Positions 28,255 through 35,688 of a stretch of 64,000 nt of DNA are shown here, in pieces; the first letter of the stretch is position 1, and every line of letters starts with the position of its first letter. Below the pieces are notes generated by a model. It searched no databases. It worked only from the letters and a program-made list of their open reading frames with translations, and was not told the origin of the DNA. Source of the DNA: Vibrio chagasii (GTDB lineage: Bacteria > Pseudomonadota > Gammaproteobacteria > Enterobacterales > Vibrionaceae); assembly GCA_041879415.1 (NCBI GenBank), contig CP090851.1, positions 1,178,001-1,242,000 on the forward strand. Direction: 5' to 3'. The translations under genes were made by a program, and so were the position numbers.

Positions 28255-28850
28255 ATAAAACCTTTTATATAGTAAGTTATTGATTTCCCGAACATGTTAT
28301 CAAACAAAAGATGTATTTAGTTAATACGAAACCTGTCTAAATATCTGATTTTAAAAGCTTGTAGATAATAGAAGTATCAGCATCGCAGTTGTAAGACAAG
28401 GTGCAATTGATCACTCCAGAACGTGGTGAATAGGAAATGCGTTGCGTTGTCACTTATTGTTAACTTGCAACCTGTGAAATTAACTACGCATATACTTTGA
28501 ATTCAATGTAGCTTGTTCATAATTTCATTTGGGTTTCAGAGACAAGTTCATGGAACCTTAAGTAACGAGAGCTACGCGAATATAGAGCTTGAAACGAACT
28601 CAACTTGAAGAGTCCACATCAGCAAGTCAGATTGGGTTCAGTAATGTGTTGGAGTTTTTGAATACTTTATCAGTTGCAGTTGGAAGATGAACCAGGATTC
28701 TCAATTGAAACCAAGTTTCTAGATGTTGTGTATGTGGCGTGTGTGAAATCTGAAAGCACAACAATAGGATTACGATTACTTTCATAACTTACACAAGCAA
28801 TGTGTAGCCATCGGTTGTAGAAAGTTAAATATTGGATGGATAGCATCTAA

Positions 28851-28984
28851 GAGTTAAAGAGTTAAAGAGTTAAAGAGTTAAAGAGTTAAAGAGTTAAAGA
28901 GTTAAAGAGTTAAAGAGTTAAAGAGTTAAAGAGTTAAAGAGTTAAAGAGTTAAAGAGTTAAAGAGTTAAAGAGTTAAGAGTTAA
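28851..28984 (+). repeat. Octanucleotide tandem repeat, 15 perfect copies of GAGTTAAA
   Basis: GAGTTAAA is repeated 15 times without error (28851-28970), followed by two 7-nt copies (GAGTTAA). The unit contains TAA, and the 8-nt period runs through all three frames, so it cannot be translated through on the + strand; TTA triplets give stops on the other. It is therefore a non-coding microsatellite. Confidence 0.97.
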
Positions 28985-29117
28985 TTTGAAAAGGCGCTGC
29001 GTAAAGATTCCGTACGAGGTTTTAGCTGATGTAATCAAGATGGCGCGAGTTAGTTTGATTCAACGTGTAGTCAAACCCATAAAAATGGATAAGCGAGTGA
29101 ATTAAGTGATTCTGTAC

Positions 29118-29162
29118 GTGAAATCTGTCAGGGATAAGGCTCGTAAAGCTCTCAGATTTCAC
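29118..29162 (+). repeat. Inverted repeat next to the left Xer site
   Basis: GTGAAATCTG (29118-29127) and CAGATTTCAC (29153-29162) form a perfect 10-bp inverted repeat with a 25-nt spacer, ending eight nt before the XerC arm. Confidence 0.6.
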
Positions 29163-29170
29163 ATATGATA

Positions 29171-29199
29171 ACTGCGTATTATGTCTGCTTATGTTCAAT
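29171..29199 (+). other. Left dif/att-like Xer site (attL)
   Basis: XerC-arm ACTGCGTATTA (29171-29181), a 7-nt centre TGTCTGC, and XerD-arm TTATGTTCAAT (29189-29199). The XerC arm is identical to that of the right site; the XerD arm has one change. The centre is one nt longer than in a classical dif. Confidence 0.8.
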
Positions 29200-29251
29200 G
29201 GTGCATATCTGATTAACTCAGTGCAACCTCTTGTATTTAGAGGTTTTATCT

Positions 29252-29620
29252 GTGAAGTATCGCGAAATGAGTAAGAATTACATTTTTCGAGAATTAGAAT
29301 GCCAAATGACCAAAGAAGAGGTCGCTGAACTCTGTTTTAAATCTGTGAGAACTGTCACAGGTTGGGATGAAGGAAACCCAATACCTCCAGAGTGTAAAAG
29401 GCTCATGAGAATGGCAAAGGGTCGGGAACTAAGCATTAGTGAAGACTGGGAACAGTTCAAAATGTTATACGACCGAATGGAATTGCCAACTGGCCAAGTG
29501 GTGAGGCCACAGCAAATTTTGGCAGGGATAGCATTGTTGGGTATTCAATCAGAACTCGAGATTAAAACCTCAACACATCTTCTTGGATTAGCTAGGGCAA
29601 TAGCTAACATTAAGAGATAA
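29252..29620 (+). CDS. Phage HTH regulator (DUF3653-like)
   Basis: A 122-residue protein with an N-terminal helix-turn-helix (MTKEEVAELCFKSVRTVTGWDEGNPIPPECKRLMRMA), the pattern of small regulators in Vibrio filamentous phages. A GTG at 29252 has AGAGG eight nt upstream; an ATG at 29267 is the alternative (117 residues). It points away from the rest of the phage operon. In the circular phage it would lie directly behind the repressor gene with only the att site between, so the two would form one rightward unit. Confidence 0.7.
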   Translation: MKYREMSKNYIFRELECQMTKEEVAELCFKSVRTVTGWDEGNPIPPECKRLMRMAKGRELSISEDWEQFKMLYDRMELPTGQVVRPQQILAGIALLGIQSELEIKTSTHLLGLARAIANIKR

Positions 29621-29661
29621 ACGTTAGTTAAGATTATTATGTAGTAGACAAGAAAATAAAA

Positions 29662-29695
29662 CCCAACGGTGGAATTGAAAGTTCTAATCGTTGGG
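29662..29695 (+). terminator. Terminator between convergent regulator and RelA/SpoT genes
   Basis: The stem CCCAACG/CGTTGGG has a 20-nt loop, with A-rich and T-rich flanks on both sides, so it may work in both directions. Confidence 0.6.
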
Positions 29696-29713
29696 CTTTA
29701 ATCTTGTTGCTGT

Positions 29714-30790
29714 TTAGAAAACTTCGTCATGATCCCGATCAAAAGCGAAGTTGTACTTGTTCTCTAACTCGTCCCAATCAACCCCATGTTTTTTGTAATA
29801 TTCCATCTCGAATTCAAGGTCGTTATGGGTTCTAGAGGTGCACCAGTCACCGTGACCATCGGTTGCCGACATCATTTCACCAAACTTTTTGTAATCGTGT
29901 AAAATCAACAGGCTTCGTACCATACCCCATTCATGCAAACTTCCATTAGCGGATGCTATGTAGAAATCTTCAATATCTTCAGGAATTATCGCTTCTAGTT
30001 GACTTAATGTATCGATTCCAAAATGACGCAATTCCTGAATGAGAATACCGTCGGTATCGTGTCCGGGTATACCCAACTCCTCAATTAACGGCGCAAACCT
30101 TGTCTGTAAATATTGACTTAGTGTCGTTGAAGATATTTGTATATCCAAGTTCCCAGTCCTTGCACCTTCATCTACGCTAGCTGATAATTCATCAATTTGT
30201 TTAGAGATTGCATTGAATTCTTTATCGGCTAGCTCTAAGACTCCAGCAAGTATTTTGAATCTTCGACTAAGGTCATCACGCAATTTACCACTAAATTTAT
30301 AGTTACGGTCATGTTCAATCTCAGCCCATGCATGTTGTAGAATCGTCCTGATTTGAATTTCAAAACACTTGCCTTCGTATTGCTTATACTCAGGTAGTCT
30401 TAGTCTGTCTTCTTTTAACTTTGCAACATAGTGAACAGATTGATAACCAACTTTATCAACCCCCAAGGCTTCTGATTTATTAGAGCTGTTTGCTTCATCA
30501 ATATCAAAGTTATTCTCAATAATTTCTTTGATTGTTGTAACTTCATCCTCTACATAGGTAATAATTCTAATGCCAGCGAAGTCTTGAATCTGATTTATTG
30601 GATCCGTGTACTTCGTCGATTTTCCTTTTTCTCTTACGCTATCAATAGACTTTACTCTAGAAGTAACTATGTGATATCCAATGGAGTTCATTTCAAAATA
30701 TTCAATCAAAAAAGACTCAACTTTGTTCGATAACCTTTTGAACACTGGCTGAGACTTTATGTACCATTCGACCAAATTTTTATCACTCAT
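29714..30790 (-). CDS. RelA/SpoT-domain protein, stand-alone (p)ppGpp-synthetase type (phage cargo)
   Basis: A 358-residue soluble protein. Its N-terminal two-fifths is a RelA/SpoT nucleotidyltransferase domain: basic SRVKS (44-48), DFAGIRI with the metal-binding Asp (70-76), GYQSVH (115-120), EIQIRT (144-149) and HAWAEIEHD (153-161). All motifs needed for alarmone synthesis appear kept; there is no HD hydrolase domain. The C-terminal half (about 175-358) is helical and unrecognised. AGGAG lies nine nt before the ATG. The layout, synthetase plus extra C-terminal domain on a phage, resembles toxic small alarmone synthetases such as CapRel, but a housekeeping-type synthetase cannot be excluded. 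Toxin or defence role is inference. Confidence 0.82.
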   Translation of the reverse strand: MSDKNLVEWYIKSQPVFKRLSNKVESFLIEYFEMNSIGYHIVTSRVKSIDSVREKGKSTKYTDPINQIQDFAGIRIITYVEDEVTTIKEIIENNFDIDEANSSNKSEALGVDKVGYQSVHYVAKLKEDRLRLPEYKQYEGKCFEIQIRTILQHAWAEIEHDRNYKFSGKLRDDLSRRFKILAGVLELADKEFNAISKQIDELSASVDEGARTGNLDIQISSTTLSQYLQTRFAPLIEELGIPGHDTDGILIQELRHFGIDTLSQLEAIIPEDIEDFYIASANGSLHEWGMVRSLLILHDYKKFGEMMSATDGHGDWCTSRTHNDLEFEMEYYKKHGVDWDELENKYNFAFDRDHDEVF

Positions 30791-31035
30791 TTATTTCAAC
30801 TCCTAATGTATTGAAAGCTGCTAGATAAGAATTTTGCATGATGGATTCAGAAATTTTCTTTCTAACTAGAACTATATTAAGCAAATATTAGCGGATTTTT
30901 TTCTTTAAAAACAGTGGGGTATAGCAGAAATCCAACGATAAAAATAAAGAATGTTTTTCTCGTTTAAATTAAGAACTAGCGCGCAAGCTTGCAACTAGAG
31001 CAGGTTAGGTGAGTGCTGATAGATAGGTCGAATTT

Positions 31036-31059
31036 ACCCCCGTGATACAACACGGGGGT
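31036..31059 (-). other. Hairpin 1 of the phage intergenic region
   Basis: A perfect 9-bp GC-rich stem ACCCCCGTG/CACGGGGGT with a 6-nt loop, 9 nt from the larger hairpin. Confidence 0.75.
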
Positions 31060-31067
31060 TGTTGGCC

Positions 31068-31119
31068 CGCAGCTCGTTGGGACCCTCCCGACGAAACGGG
31101 TCCCTCCCAACGAGCTGCG
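31068..31119 (-). other. Hairpin 2 of the phage intergenic region (packaging-signal/origin candidate)
   Basis: A perfect 15-bp stem (CGCAGCTCGTTGGGA paired with TCCCAACGAGCTGCG) capped by an internal loop and a small CCCG/CGGG stem. In Ff and CTX phages, long imperfect hairpins in the intergenic region serve as packaging signal and origin; the assignment here rests on position and structure. Confidence 0.7.
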
Positions 31120-31171
31120 AACCAAACATACCGAAAGCATAAGCGTTGGAAGTTCTATGGGTTGCAGTAGC

Positions 31172-31198
31172 AAAAAGCCCCACTGGTATTGTGAGGCT
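31172..31198 (-). terminator. Terminator of the phage structural operon
   Basis: On the minus strand, AGCCTCAC pairs with GTGGGGCT (one T-G wobble) across a 7-nt loop and is followed by TTTTT, about 150 nt after the last gene. Confidence 0.82.
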
Positions 31199-31344
31199 CT
31201 GCTAGGGTGATCTTGGCAATGAGGAAGGGCGGTGATGTGGTTTCAATAAAACAGCTACGCTTCGCTACTTATCGGGCATTTGGGACAGTGCACCCCAGAA
31301 CCATATCGAGTGCCCTTATCCCTGCGGGGCTTGTTCAGCGATAT

Positions 31345-31923
31345 CTATTGAGTATAAATGCTTTCAGGTTGTGGCGTGTCGCTGAGTCCATATAACTCTT
31401 TTTCTAGCTCAAAATAGTCATACTTGTTTTCCACCTTGAAGTGTTTAAGTTCAATCCCTGCGGAAGCTGCGGCCATATCAACTAACTTGTCTCTCGCTAC
31501 TCTATCTGGTCGATTATGAGTTGAATCATCTAACTCAATCAAACACTTCACTTCAAGCGTTAGCGGGTCACAAAGTACGAAGTCCACATGCTTCTTTGCA
31601 ATAGCGTTGAATGCACGCCACCATGTCTTTTTATCATGCACTCCTTTCCTTGGTGTCATTAGGTCAGCAATCCTGACCTTGGCAAACACAGTATGTTTTC
31701 CTTGCGTGACAACGAGCAGTGCTCGATAAAAAGCTAACTCATTTGGTGTAGCGAGTTTCTTTATCGGTTGATACTCGTAATTTGATGGTGTGGTGTGATC
31801 GTGAGTTGCATGTGAATGGTCACCCTTTATGGGAAAAAACTGTACTTTTGCAACAGCAAGTATTAGAAGAAAGACAATGATAAACACAAATTCCATATGA
31901 GTTAATCCAGTATGAGTAGGCAT
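31345..31923 (-). CDS. DUF2726 domain protein with membrane anchor (phage cargo)
   Basis: A 192-residue protein with one N-terminal membrane helix (FVFIIVFLLILAVAKV) followed by a DUF2726 domain (TPNELAFYRALL ... KKHVDFVLCDPLTLEVKCLIELDDSTH ... RVARDKLVDMAAASAGI). The DFVL...ELDD arrangement fits the PD-(D/E)XK nuclease-like fold proposed for this family. It is the last gene of the phage operon, 92 nt after zot, and is not part of the VGJphi core as I remember it. Start at 31923; an internal ATG at 31896 would still keep the helix. Role unknown. Confidence 0.75.
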   Translation of the reverse strand: MPTHTGLTHMEFVFIIVFLLILAVAKVQFFPIKGDHSHATHDHTTPSNYEYQPIKKLATPNELAFYRALLVVTQGKHTVFAKVRIADLMTPRKGVHDKKTWWRAFNAIAKKHVDFVLCDPLTLEVKCLIELDDSTHNRPDRVARDKLVDMAAASAGIELKHFKVENKYDYFELEKELYGLSDTPQPESIYTQ

Positions 31924-32015
31924 TAGGATTACTTTATCAGTCGGTCGGATATGTGAGAAATATCAATAAGATATGTTCTTTCTAAATCATACGTATTGGA
32001 ATAGGGTGACAATCA

Positions 32016-33161
32016 CTATATTTTTACAGCCTTACCGAAATCAAAAGGATCATTTATAGGGTTATCATCCTTAGACTCAACGCAAGTTAAAATCCTAACG
32101 GACTCTCCCCAAGTAACGCGATACACACAATCAGCCAAAACCTTAAAGCCATAACCCATCTCAATGAGCTCTGAATGGTCAAACGTAAAAAGCTTACTGT
32201 CGTTCTGACGAACCTCGATATAGATACGCATGAATGAGTTTTGGAAATCGACGAGGTTTTGTGAGACGTCTGTCCAAGCTGTCTGACGTGAATACCCAGT
32301 AACAGATAAATCAAAGTCATCGAGTGGGCCGAACCCAGAAGACTTTTTTACAGGCTTTAAGGTTTGACCTGGAACACCGTCAGGAACTGAAACTTTAGCA
32401 GGGGCGATAACATTGCTTTGTTCAGGTTTAAGAACAGGCTCAAGTTCTTTATCGCTACCAGACCAAGCGTAGATATTGAAAATGATTCCGCAGACAAGCA
32501 AGGTTCCACCCATCCAAAACGGCCAACGATGCCAAATTGGTTTAATGTCGTTACTCATCGCTTCGGCTACGCTGCCACTACTTTGCGTATGAGACTGATA
32601 AAAGGGAAAAAATGCTTTCTTGTATTTGCGTTGTTCCTCATTAACGACTTCGGTCGTTGCACCAATTCTCACTTTTTTCGTGTAAGTGTTCTTACTACCA
32701 AACGCGGTATTCTTGGCGCAGTAGTAAGTCATCTCAACCATATCTCTAACGTCTTTATGAATCTTTCTAAGATTCTGAGTCAGTAAGATGATGTCTATGC
32801 CGTAGTGGCCGTGAAGAGAATAGAACTCAAGGATTTTGCTATCGAGTTGCTTATTCGGCAAAACCATATGAGCTTCATCGATAACAAATAAGGGGCCTTT
32901 GTTATCAGCATCCCTCCAGTCGTTAACGTAGTCCTCAAGCTTTGAAAACGGTCTATCCATCGAGCCATATTGGTTTAACTTACCATCAACAACTTCAATC
33001 AAGTCCAAGACGTCATTGCCAAAGACTTTCTGAAAATAGGGCACGTTTAAGGTGACATTGGTTACGACTTTCCGACCAGCCTTGATAGCAGGAATGATAT
33101 GGAAAGCAACACTCTCATAGCTCTTGCCACTTCGTGGTCGTCCCGCGATGCAATAGATCAT
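32016..33161 (-). CDS. zot: Zot-like phage assembly ATPase (pI homologue)
   Basis: Inner-membrane ATPase that drives extrusion of the filamentous phage. With the ATG at 33161 the protein has 381 residues. It has Walker A GRPRSGKS at the N-terminus (residues 7-14), Walker B LFVIDEAH (91-98) and a single membrane helix (about 214-232) placing a roughly 150-residue tail in the periplasm. The stop of the pVI-like gene overlaps this start (TAATG), which decides against the longer frame. The name comes from CTXphi; enterotoxic activity is not implied. Confidence 0.93.
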   Translation of the reverse strand: MIYCIAGRPRSGKSYESVAFHIIPAIKAGRKVVTNVTLNVPYFQKVFGNDVLDLIEVVDGKLNQYGSMDRPFSKLEDYVNDWRDADNKGPLFVIDEAHMVLPNKQLDSKILEFYSLHGHYGIDIILLTQNLRKIHKDVRDMVEMTYYCAKNTAFGSKNTYTKKVRIGATTEVVNEEQRKYKKAFFPFYQSHTQSSGSVAEAMSNDIKPIWHRWPFWMGGTLLVCGIIFNIYAWSGSDKELEPVLKPEQSNVIAPAKVSVPDGVPGQTLKPVKKSSGFGPLDDFDLSVTGYSRQTAWTDVSQNLVDFQNSFMRIYIEVRQNDSKLFTFDHSELIEMGYGFKVLADCVYRVTWGESVRILTCVESKDDNPINDPFDFGKAVKI

Positions 33162-33475
33162 TAAGAGCCCAACCTTGTAAATGGAATCAGTTGTAAGACC
33201 ATGCGTAAAGCAATGGCCGATAGAATCATACTCAAACACTGTGGCAAGCCAACGGCGCCCATGACCCAAGCAACATTAGGCGGAATTGACTGCAAATATT
33301 GACCGACATCGACAGGTTGGAACAAAGCAACAGCTGCGGATAGAGCTGAATTGACGACTTCCATAAATTGCTCAACAACCCAATAGACCATATCTTTGAG
33401 CATGGTAATAAGGCTTAAGAGCAACTGATACATGAACTCAATTAACTTATTGAATAGCGTTACAATCCAATCCAT
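33161..33475 (-). CDS. pVI-like minor coat protein (DUF2523)
   Basis: A 104-residue hydrophobic protein with three probable membrane segments (about 4-30, 33-52, 65-95). The size, the position between the pIII-like gene and zot, and the ending AIALRMVLQLIPF fit the DUF2523/pVI family that sits at the virion end together with pIII. Overlaps zot by one nt and starts 3 nt after the pIII-like stop. Confidence 0.82.
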   Translation of the reverse strand: MDWIVTLFNKLIEFMYQLLLSLITMLKDMVYWVVEQFMEVVNSALSAAVALFQPVDVGQYLQSIPPNVAWVMGAVGLPQCLSMILSAIALRMVLQLIPFTRLGS

Positions 33476-33478
33476 ACC

Positions 33479-35128
33479 TTAACCCCCGAAGATAATTTGA
33501 CGACAATAGAAAGCCGTAGATGCGAGAAAAATGAAACGTAAAAAGCCGAATATCCAATCCATGTCGATGTAATCATCAAATGACATGTATCCATAGAATG
33601 GGACAGGTAGCCCAAACTTAGGACGCTGAGCCCCACTTAGGTTAATGTCGCCGAAACTTGATACAAAAGGGTCGACAATGCTTGTACGCATGTCGTTCAA
33701 TTCAGCACTGACGACATCACTCAAGTCACCATCGTATGCAGACATATAGAACCCCTGACATGTATCACCTTGAATACAAGTGCCGTCGATACCTGCTTTG
33801 GATGCGTCTACACCTTTCAATAAGTCAGCAATATCACTTACACCATTAGTTAAGCCATCTAACTTGCCGGAAATTTCAGCAAGGCCTTCACCATCACTAC
33901 CGCCATCAATTCCGTCAATTTTATCTGATAGGGCGTCTATGCTTGATTCAACACCGGACAAGTCAACGGTCGATTGGCCGCCAGAAATAGCAGCAATTTG
34001 ATCGCTTAATTGGTTGAATTTTTGATTGGTGTTTTCATTAACATCATCAGCGATAGAGGAGACCATCATTTGAGTTTGCATGAGAGCTCCCTCCAAACGA
34101 GTATTCTTATTGGCTAAGTCGTTTAAAGAGTTTTGAACGTTTTTAATTCGTTTTTGGTTACTTTTCGCTTTGGAAGCGTCATAAAGTTGAGCTTGTTGCT
34201 CTGATGTAAGGCCGCCACCGCCATCACCACCGCCACTATTATTAATGGCATCGATAATCTGGGATTGAGTTGCATCTAAGTGACCATGAACACCGTTAAT
34301 TTGACCGTTCAAGCTTGTGAGGCTTCGGTCTACTGAATTAAGGTCATAATCAACATCATCGAACCTCTTCAAAGTCTGACTAAATAAGCTATCAACCTCT
34401 TCGAACTCGGAGACCATGTTAGAGAAACCACTATTAATGATCCCCGAGTTATCTACACCACCATCAATGTTTTTAACAGCGCGCTCTAAGTCGTTGAACT
34501 CTTTTCGGGTCTGAATTTCTTGAAAGGTCATTGTTCGACTCAAATTCTCCAATGTACGAGAGAACTTTTGGTCAACATCACTAGAAACCATAAGATTGAT
34601 AATATTCGTCAAGTCTCGATTGGTATTCATTAGTCCGTATAGGGCAACATCAGCACTCCTACAGTCGGGGTCAGCCCCGTCACAAGTAACAACCTCGGCT
34701 CGACTGGCCTTATACCGCTCAAAGAAAGGTTCAAGTTTGTCAGGTATACCGTTGTTGTCCTCATCAAGTTCTGCGTTATCGTTAAGAGTAGGGTTTGGGT
34801 CTAGGCCGTTTGCAAGGCCATCACCATCCCAGTCCTCTTCTTCGTCAGGTATCCCGTTATTGTTTAGGTCGCCATCTTGTTCAACTTGAGAACCACAGTT
34901 AAAAATATCGGTATCTGCGTAGTTAAAACCACCCGTACAATACGAGTCGCTCGTTGGCGGGTTATCGTCACAAACTAGGCTACCGTCAGGCAAAATGGAC
35001 CGTGAAGGCGGGGTATCTGAACATAACTTAACTTTCATTTGCGAATACGGCCCGCCATAAGTCAAATCAGAAGCCAGTGCATCTGAAGATAACAGGCTAA
35101 TCAACGATGCTAGAATCATTCTTTTCAT
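33479..35128 (-). CDS. pIII-like phage adsorption protein with calcium-binding-type repeats
   Basis: A 549-residue exported protein. Signal peptide MKRMILASLISLLSSDALA, an N-terminal Cys-containing region, then three Asp/Asn-rich repeats of thrombospondin type-3 kind (DLNNNGIPDEEEDWDGDGLA, and DEDNNGIPDKLEP). A long coiled-coil stretch follows (about 165-450), with a Gly/Asp linker (GGGDGGGG), a two-Cys segment, and a C-terminal membrane helix (IFGFLRFIFLASTAFYC). This is the architecture of a tip adhesin anchored before extrusion. The host receptor is likely decided by the N-terminal part. ATG at 35128 has AGG upstream; the TTG two codons earlier is rejected. Confidence 0.85.
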   Translation of the reverse strand: MKRMILASLISLLSSDALASDLTYGGPYSQMKVKLCSDTPPSRSILPDGSLVCDDNPPTSDSYCTGGFNYADTDIFNCGSQVEQDGDLNNNGIPDEEEDWDGDGLANGLDPNPTLNDNAELDEDNNGIPDKLEPFFERYKASRAEVVTCDGADPDCRSADVALYGLMNTNRDLTNIINLMVSSDVDQKFSRTLENLSRTMTFQEIQTRKEFNDLERAVKNIDGGVDNSGIINSGFSNMVSEFEEVDSLFSQTLKRFDDVDYDLNSVDRSLTSLNGQINGVHGHLDATQSQIIDAINNSGGGDGGGGLTSEQQAQLYDASKAKSNQKRIKNVQNSLNDLANKNTRLEGALMQTQMMVSSIADDVNENTNQKFNQLSDQIAAISGGQSTVDLSGVESSIDALSDKIDGIDGGSDGEGLAEISGKLDGLTNGVSDIADLLKGVDASKAGIDGTCIQGDTCQGFYMSAYDGDLSDVVSAELNDMRTSIVDPFVSSFGDINLSGAQRPKFGLPVPFYGYMSFDDYIDMDWIFGFLRFIFLASTAFYCRQIIFGG

Positions 35129-35140
35129 AAACAAACCTAT

Positions 35141-35164
35141 AAAAAAAGAGGCCGAAGCCTCTTT
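35141..35164 (-). terminator. Central terminator of the phage operon
   Basis: On the minus strand AAAGAGGC-TTCG-GCCTCTTT is followed by a T run. It lies between the small coat genes and the pIII-like gene, the same place as the central terminator of Ff phages. Confidence 0.85.
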
Positions 35165-35168
35165 ATCA

Positions 35169-35261
35169 TTAACCTTGAAAATTCAGAGCGGCTAGAAAAC
35201 CAGACAAGCCACCCAAAAGAGCAAATACCATGAGTATCAGGTCATGTATGGCAATCAGCAC
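35169..35261 (-). CDS. Tiny hydrophobic minor coat protein (pVII/pIX-like), 30 aa
   Basis: Translates from a GTG at 35261 with GGGAG seven nt upstream into a 30-residue peptide that is almost all membrane helix (HDLILMVFALLGGLSGFLAA). A 29-30-residue hydrophobic protein between coat and pIII genes is typical of VGJ-type phages. The TTG two codons upstream is an alternative start. Confidence 0.7.
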   Translation of the reverse strand: MLIAIHDLILMVFALLGGLSGFLAALNFQG

Positions 35262-35280
35262 ACTCAAAAACTCCCATTAG

Positions 35281-35415
35281 TTACGCAGACTTTACAGCAC
35301 GTTTAGCAAGGCCAATCGCCTTGTAAGCCATAGTGATTCCAACAATAGCAACACCCGCAGCACCTACTTTAGTTGCAACATCAGCGAAATCCACAGCAGC
35401 CCAAATAGCTTCCAT
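35281..35415 (-). CDS. Major coat protein (pVIII-like), 44 aa
   Basis: The 44-residue product has a short acidic start (MEAIWAAVDFADVA), a central hydrophobic helix (VGAAGVAIVGITMAY) and a basic C-terminus (KAIGLAKRAVKSA) that would face the DNA inside the virion. There is no cleavable signal peptide, so it would insert directly. A strong AAGGAA lies eight nt before the ATG, in line with the high expression expected of the main coat protein. Confidence 0.88.
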   Translation of the reverse strand: MEAIWAAVDFADVATKVGAAGVAIVGITMAYKAIGLAKRAVKSA

Positions 35416-35427
35416 AATTTTGTTTCC

Positions 35428-35670
35428 TTATAAAATTTTAATTAACTTAATCACCATCTTAATGGCGTATGACATGGCGAAACCGCTAACGAAAACTAGT
35501 GAGAAAGCCCCACTAAAAGCCGCAGTAGCTTCGATTGCAGAAACCTCAGTGAACCCCATCAAATACTCATAATCGCTAGCAGTAATAACTATGACTCCAG
35601 TGCAGGATTCAACTGACGTATCAACAAGAGCTAGAAAACCATTTTCATTTGCTAGAGCACACTTAGGCAT
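35428..35670 (-). CDS. Small phage membrane protein, 80 aa
   Basis: An 80-residue protein with two cysteines in a soluble N-terminal half (MPKCALANENGFLALVDTSV, ESCTGVIVIT) and one C-terminal membrane helix (AAFSGAFSLVFVSGFAMSYAI) with a basic end. Its position directly upstream of the coat gene and its size match the conserved '81-residue' frame of VGJ-type phages. Probably a minor virion or assembly protein. Confidence 0.72.
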   Translation of the reverse strand: MPKCALANENGFLALVDTSVESCTGVIVITASDYEYLMGFTEVSAIEATAAFSGAFSLVFVSGFAMSYAIKMVIKLIKIL

Positions 35671-35688
35671 AACAATTCCGAATTCAAA

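Larger units (their letters stand above)
28255..29251 (+). other. Gene-free region (about 1 kb) left of the inovirus
   Basis: No credible gene on either strand. It contains the octanucleotide array (28851-28984), a widely spaced inverted repeat (29118-29162) and the left Xer-type site (29171-29199). The sequence is AT-rich with stops in all frames. It may be debris of earlier integration events at dif, which is inference. Confidence 0.6.
30791..31344 (-). other. Phage intergenic region (probable origin/packaging region), 554 bp
   Basis: No gene is called here. From left to right it holds the upstream region of the RelA/SpoT gene, two strong hairpins (31036-31059 and 31068-31119), and the terminator of the phage operon (31172-31198). 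The remaining part up to 31344 has no recognised motif. A 62-codon frame on the + strand (31207-31395) overlaps the DUF2726 gene antisense and is not called. Confidence 0.6.

Noticed and set aside
28430..28475. TGCGTTGTCAC...TTATTGTTAAC as a degenerate dif
   Set aside because: Arms too diverged and the spacing is wrong compared with the two good sites.
28851..28984. Octanucleotide array considered as a CRISPR
   Set aside because: Direct 8-bp units with no spacers; no cas genes nearby.
31207..31395. 62-codon + strand frame in the phage intergenic region
   Set aside because: Runs antisense into the well-supported DUF2726 gene and has no Shine-Dalgarno.
32016..33161. Zot as an enterotoxin
   Set aside because: Domain order is that of a pI assembly ATPase, and no ctxAB or ace-like toxin genes are present; the name alone is no evidence.
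34596..34889. Long antisense frame over the pIII-like gene
   Set aside because: Mirror of the repetitive Asp/Asn/Ser codons; the minus-strand gene has signal peptide, repeats and membrane anchor.
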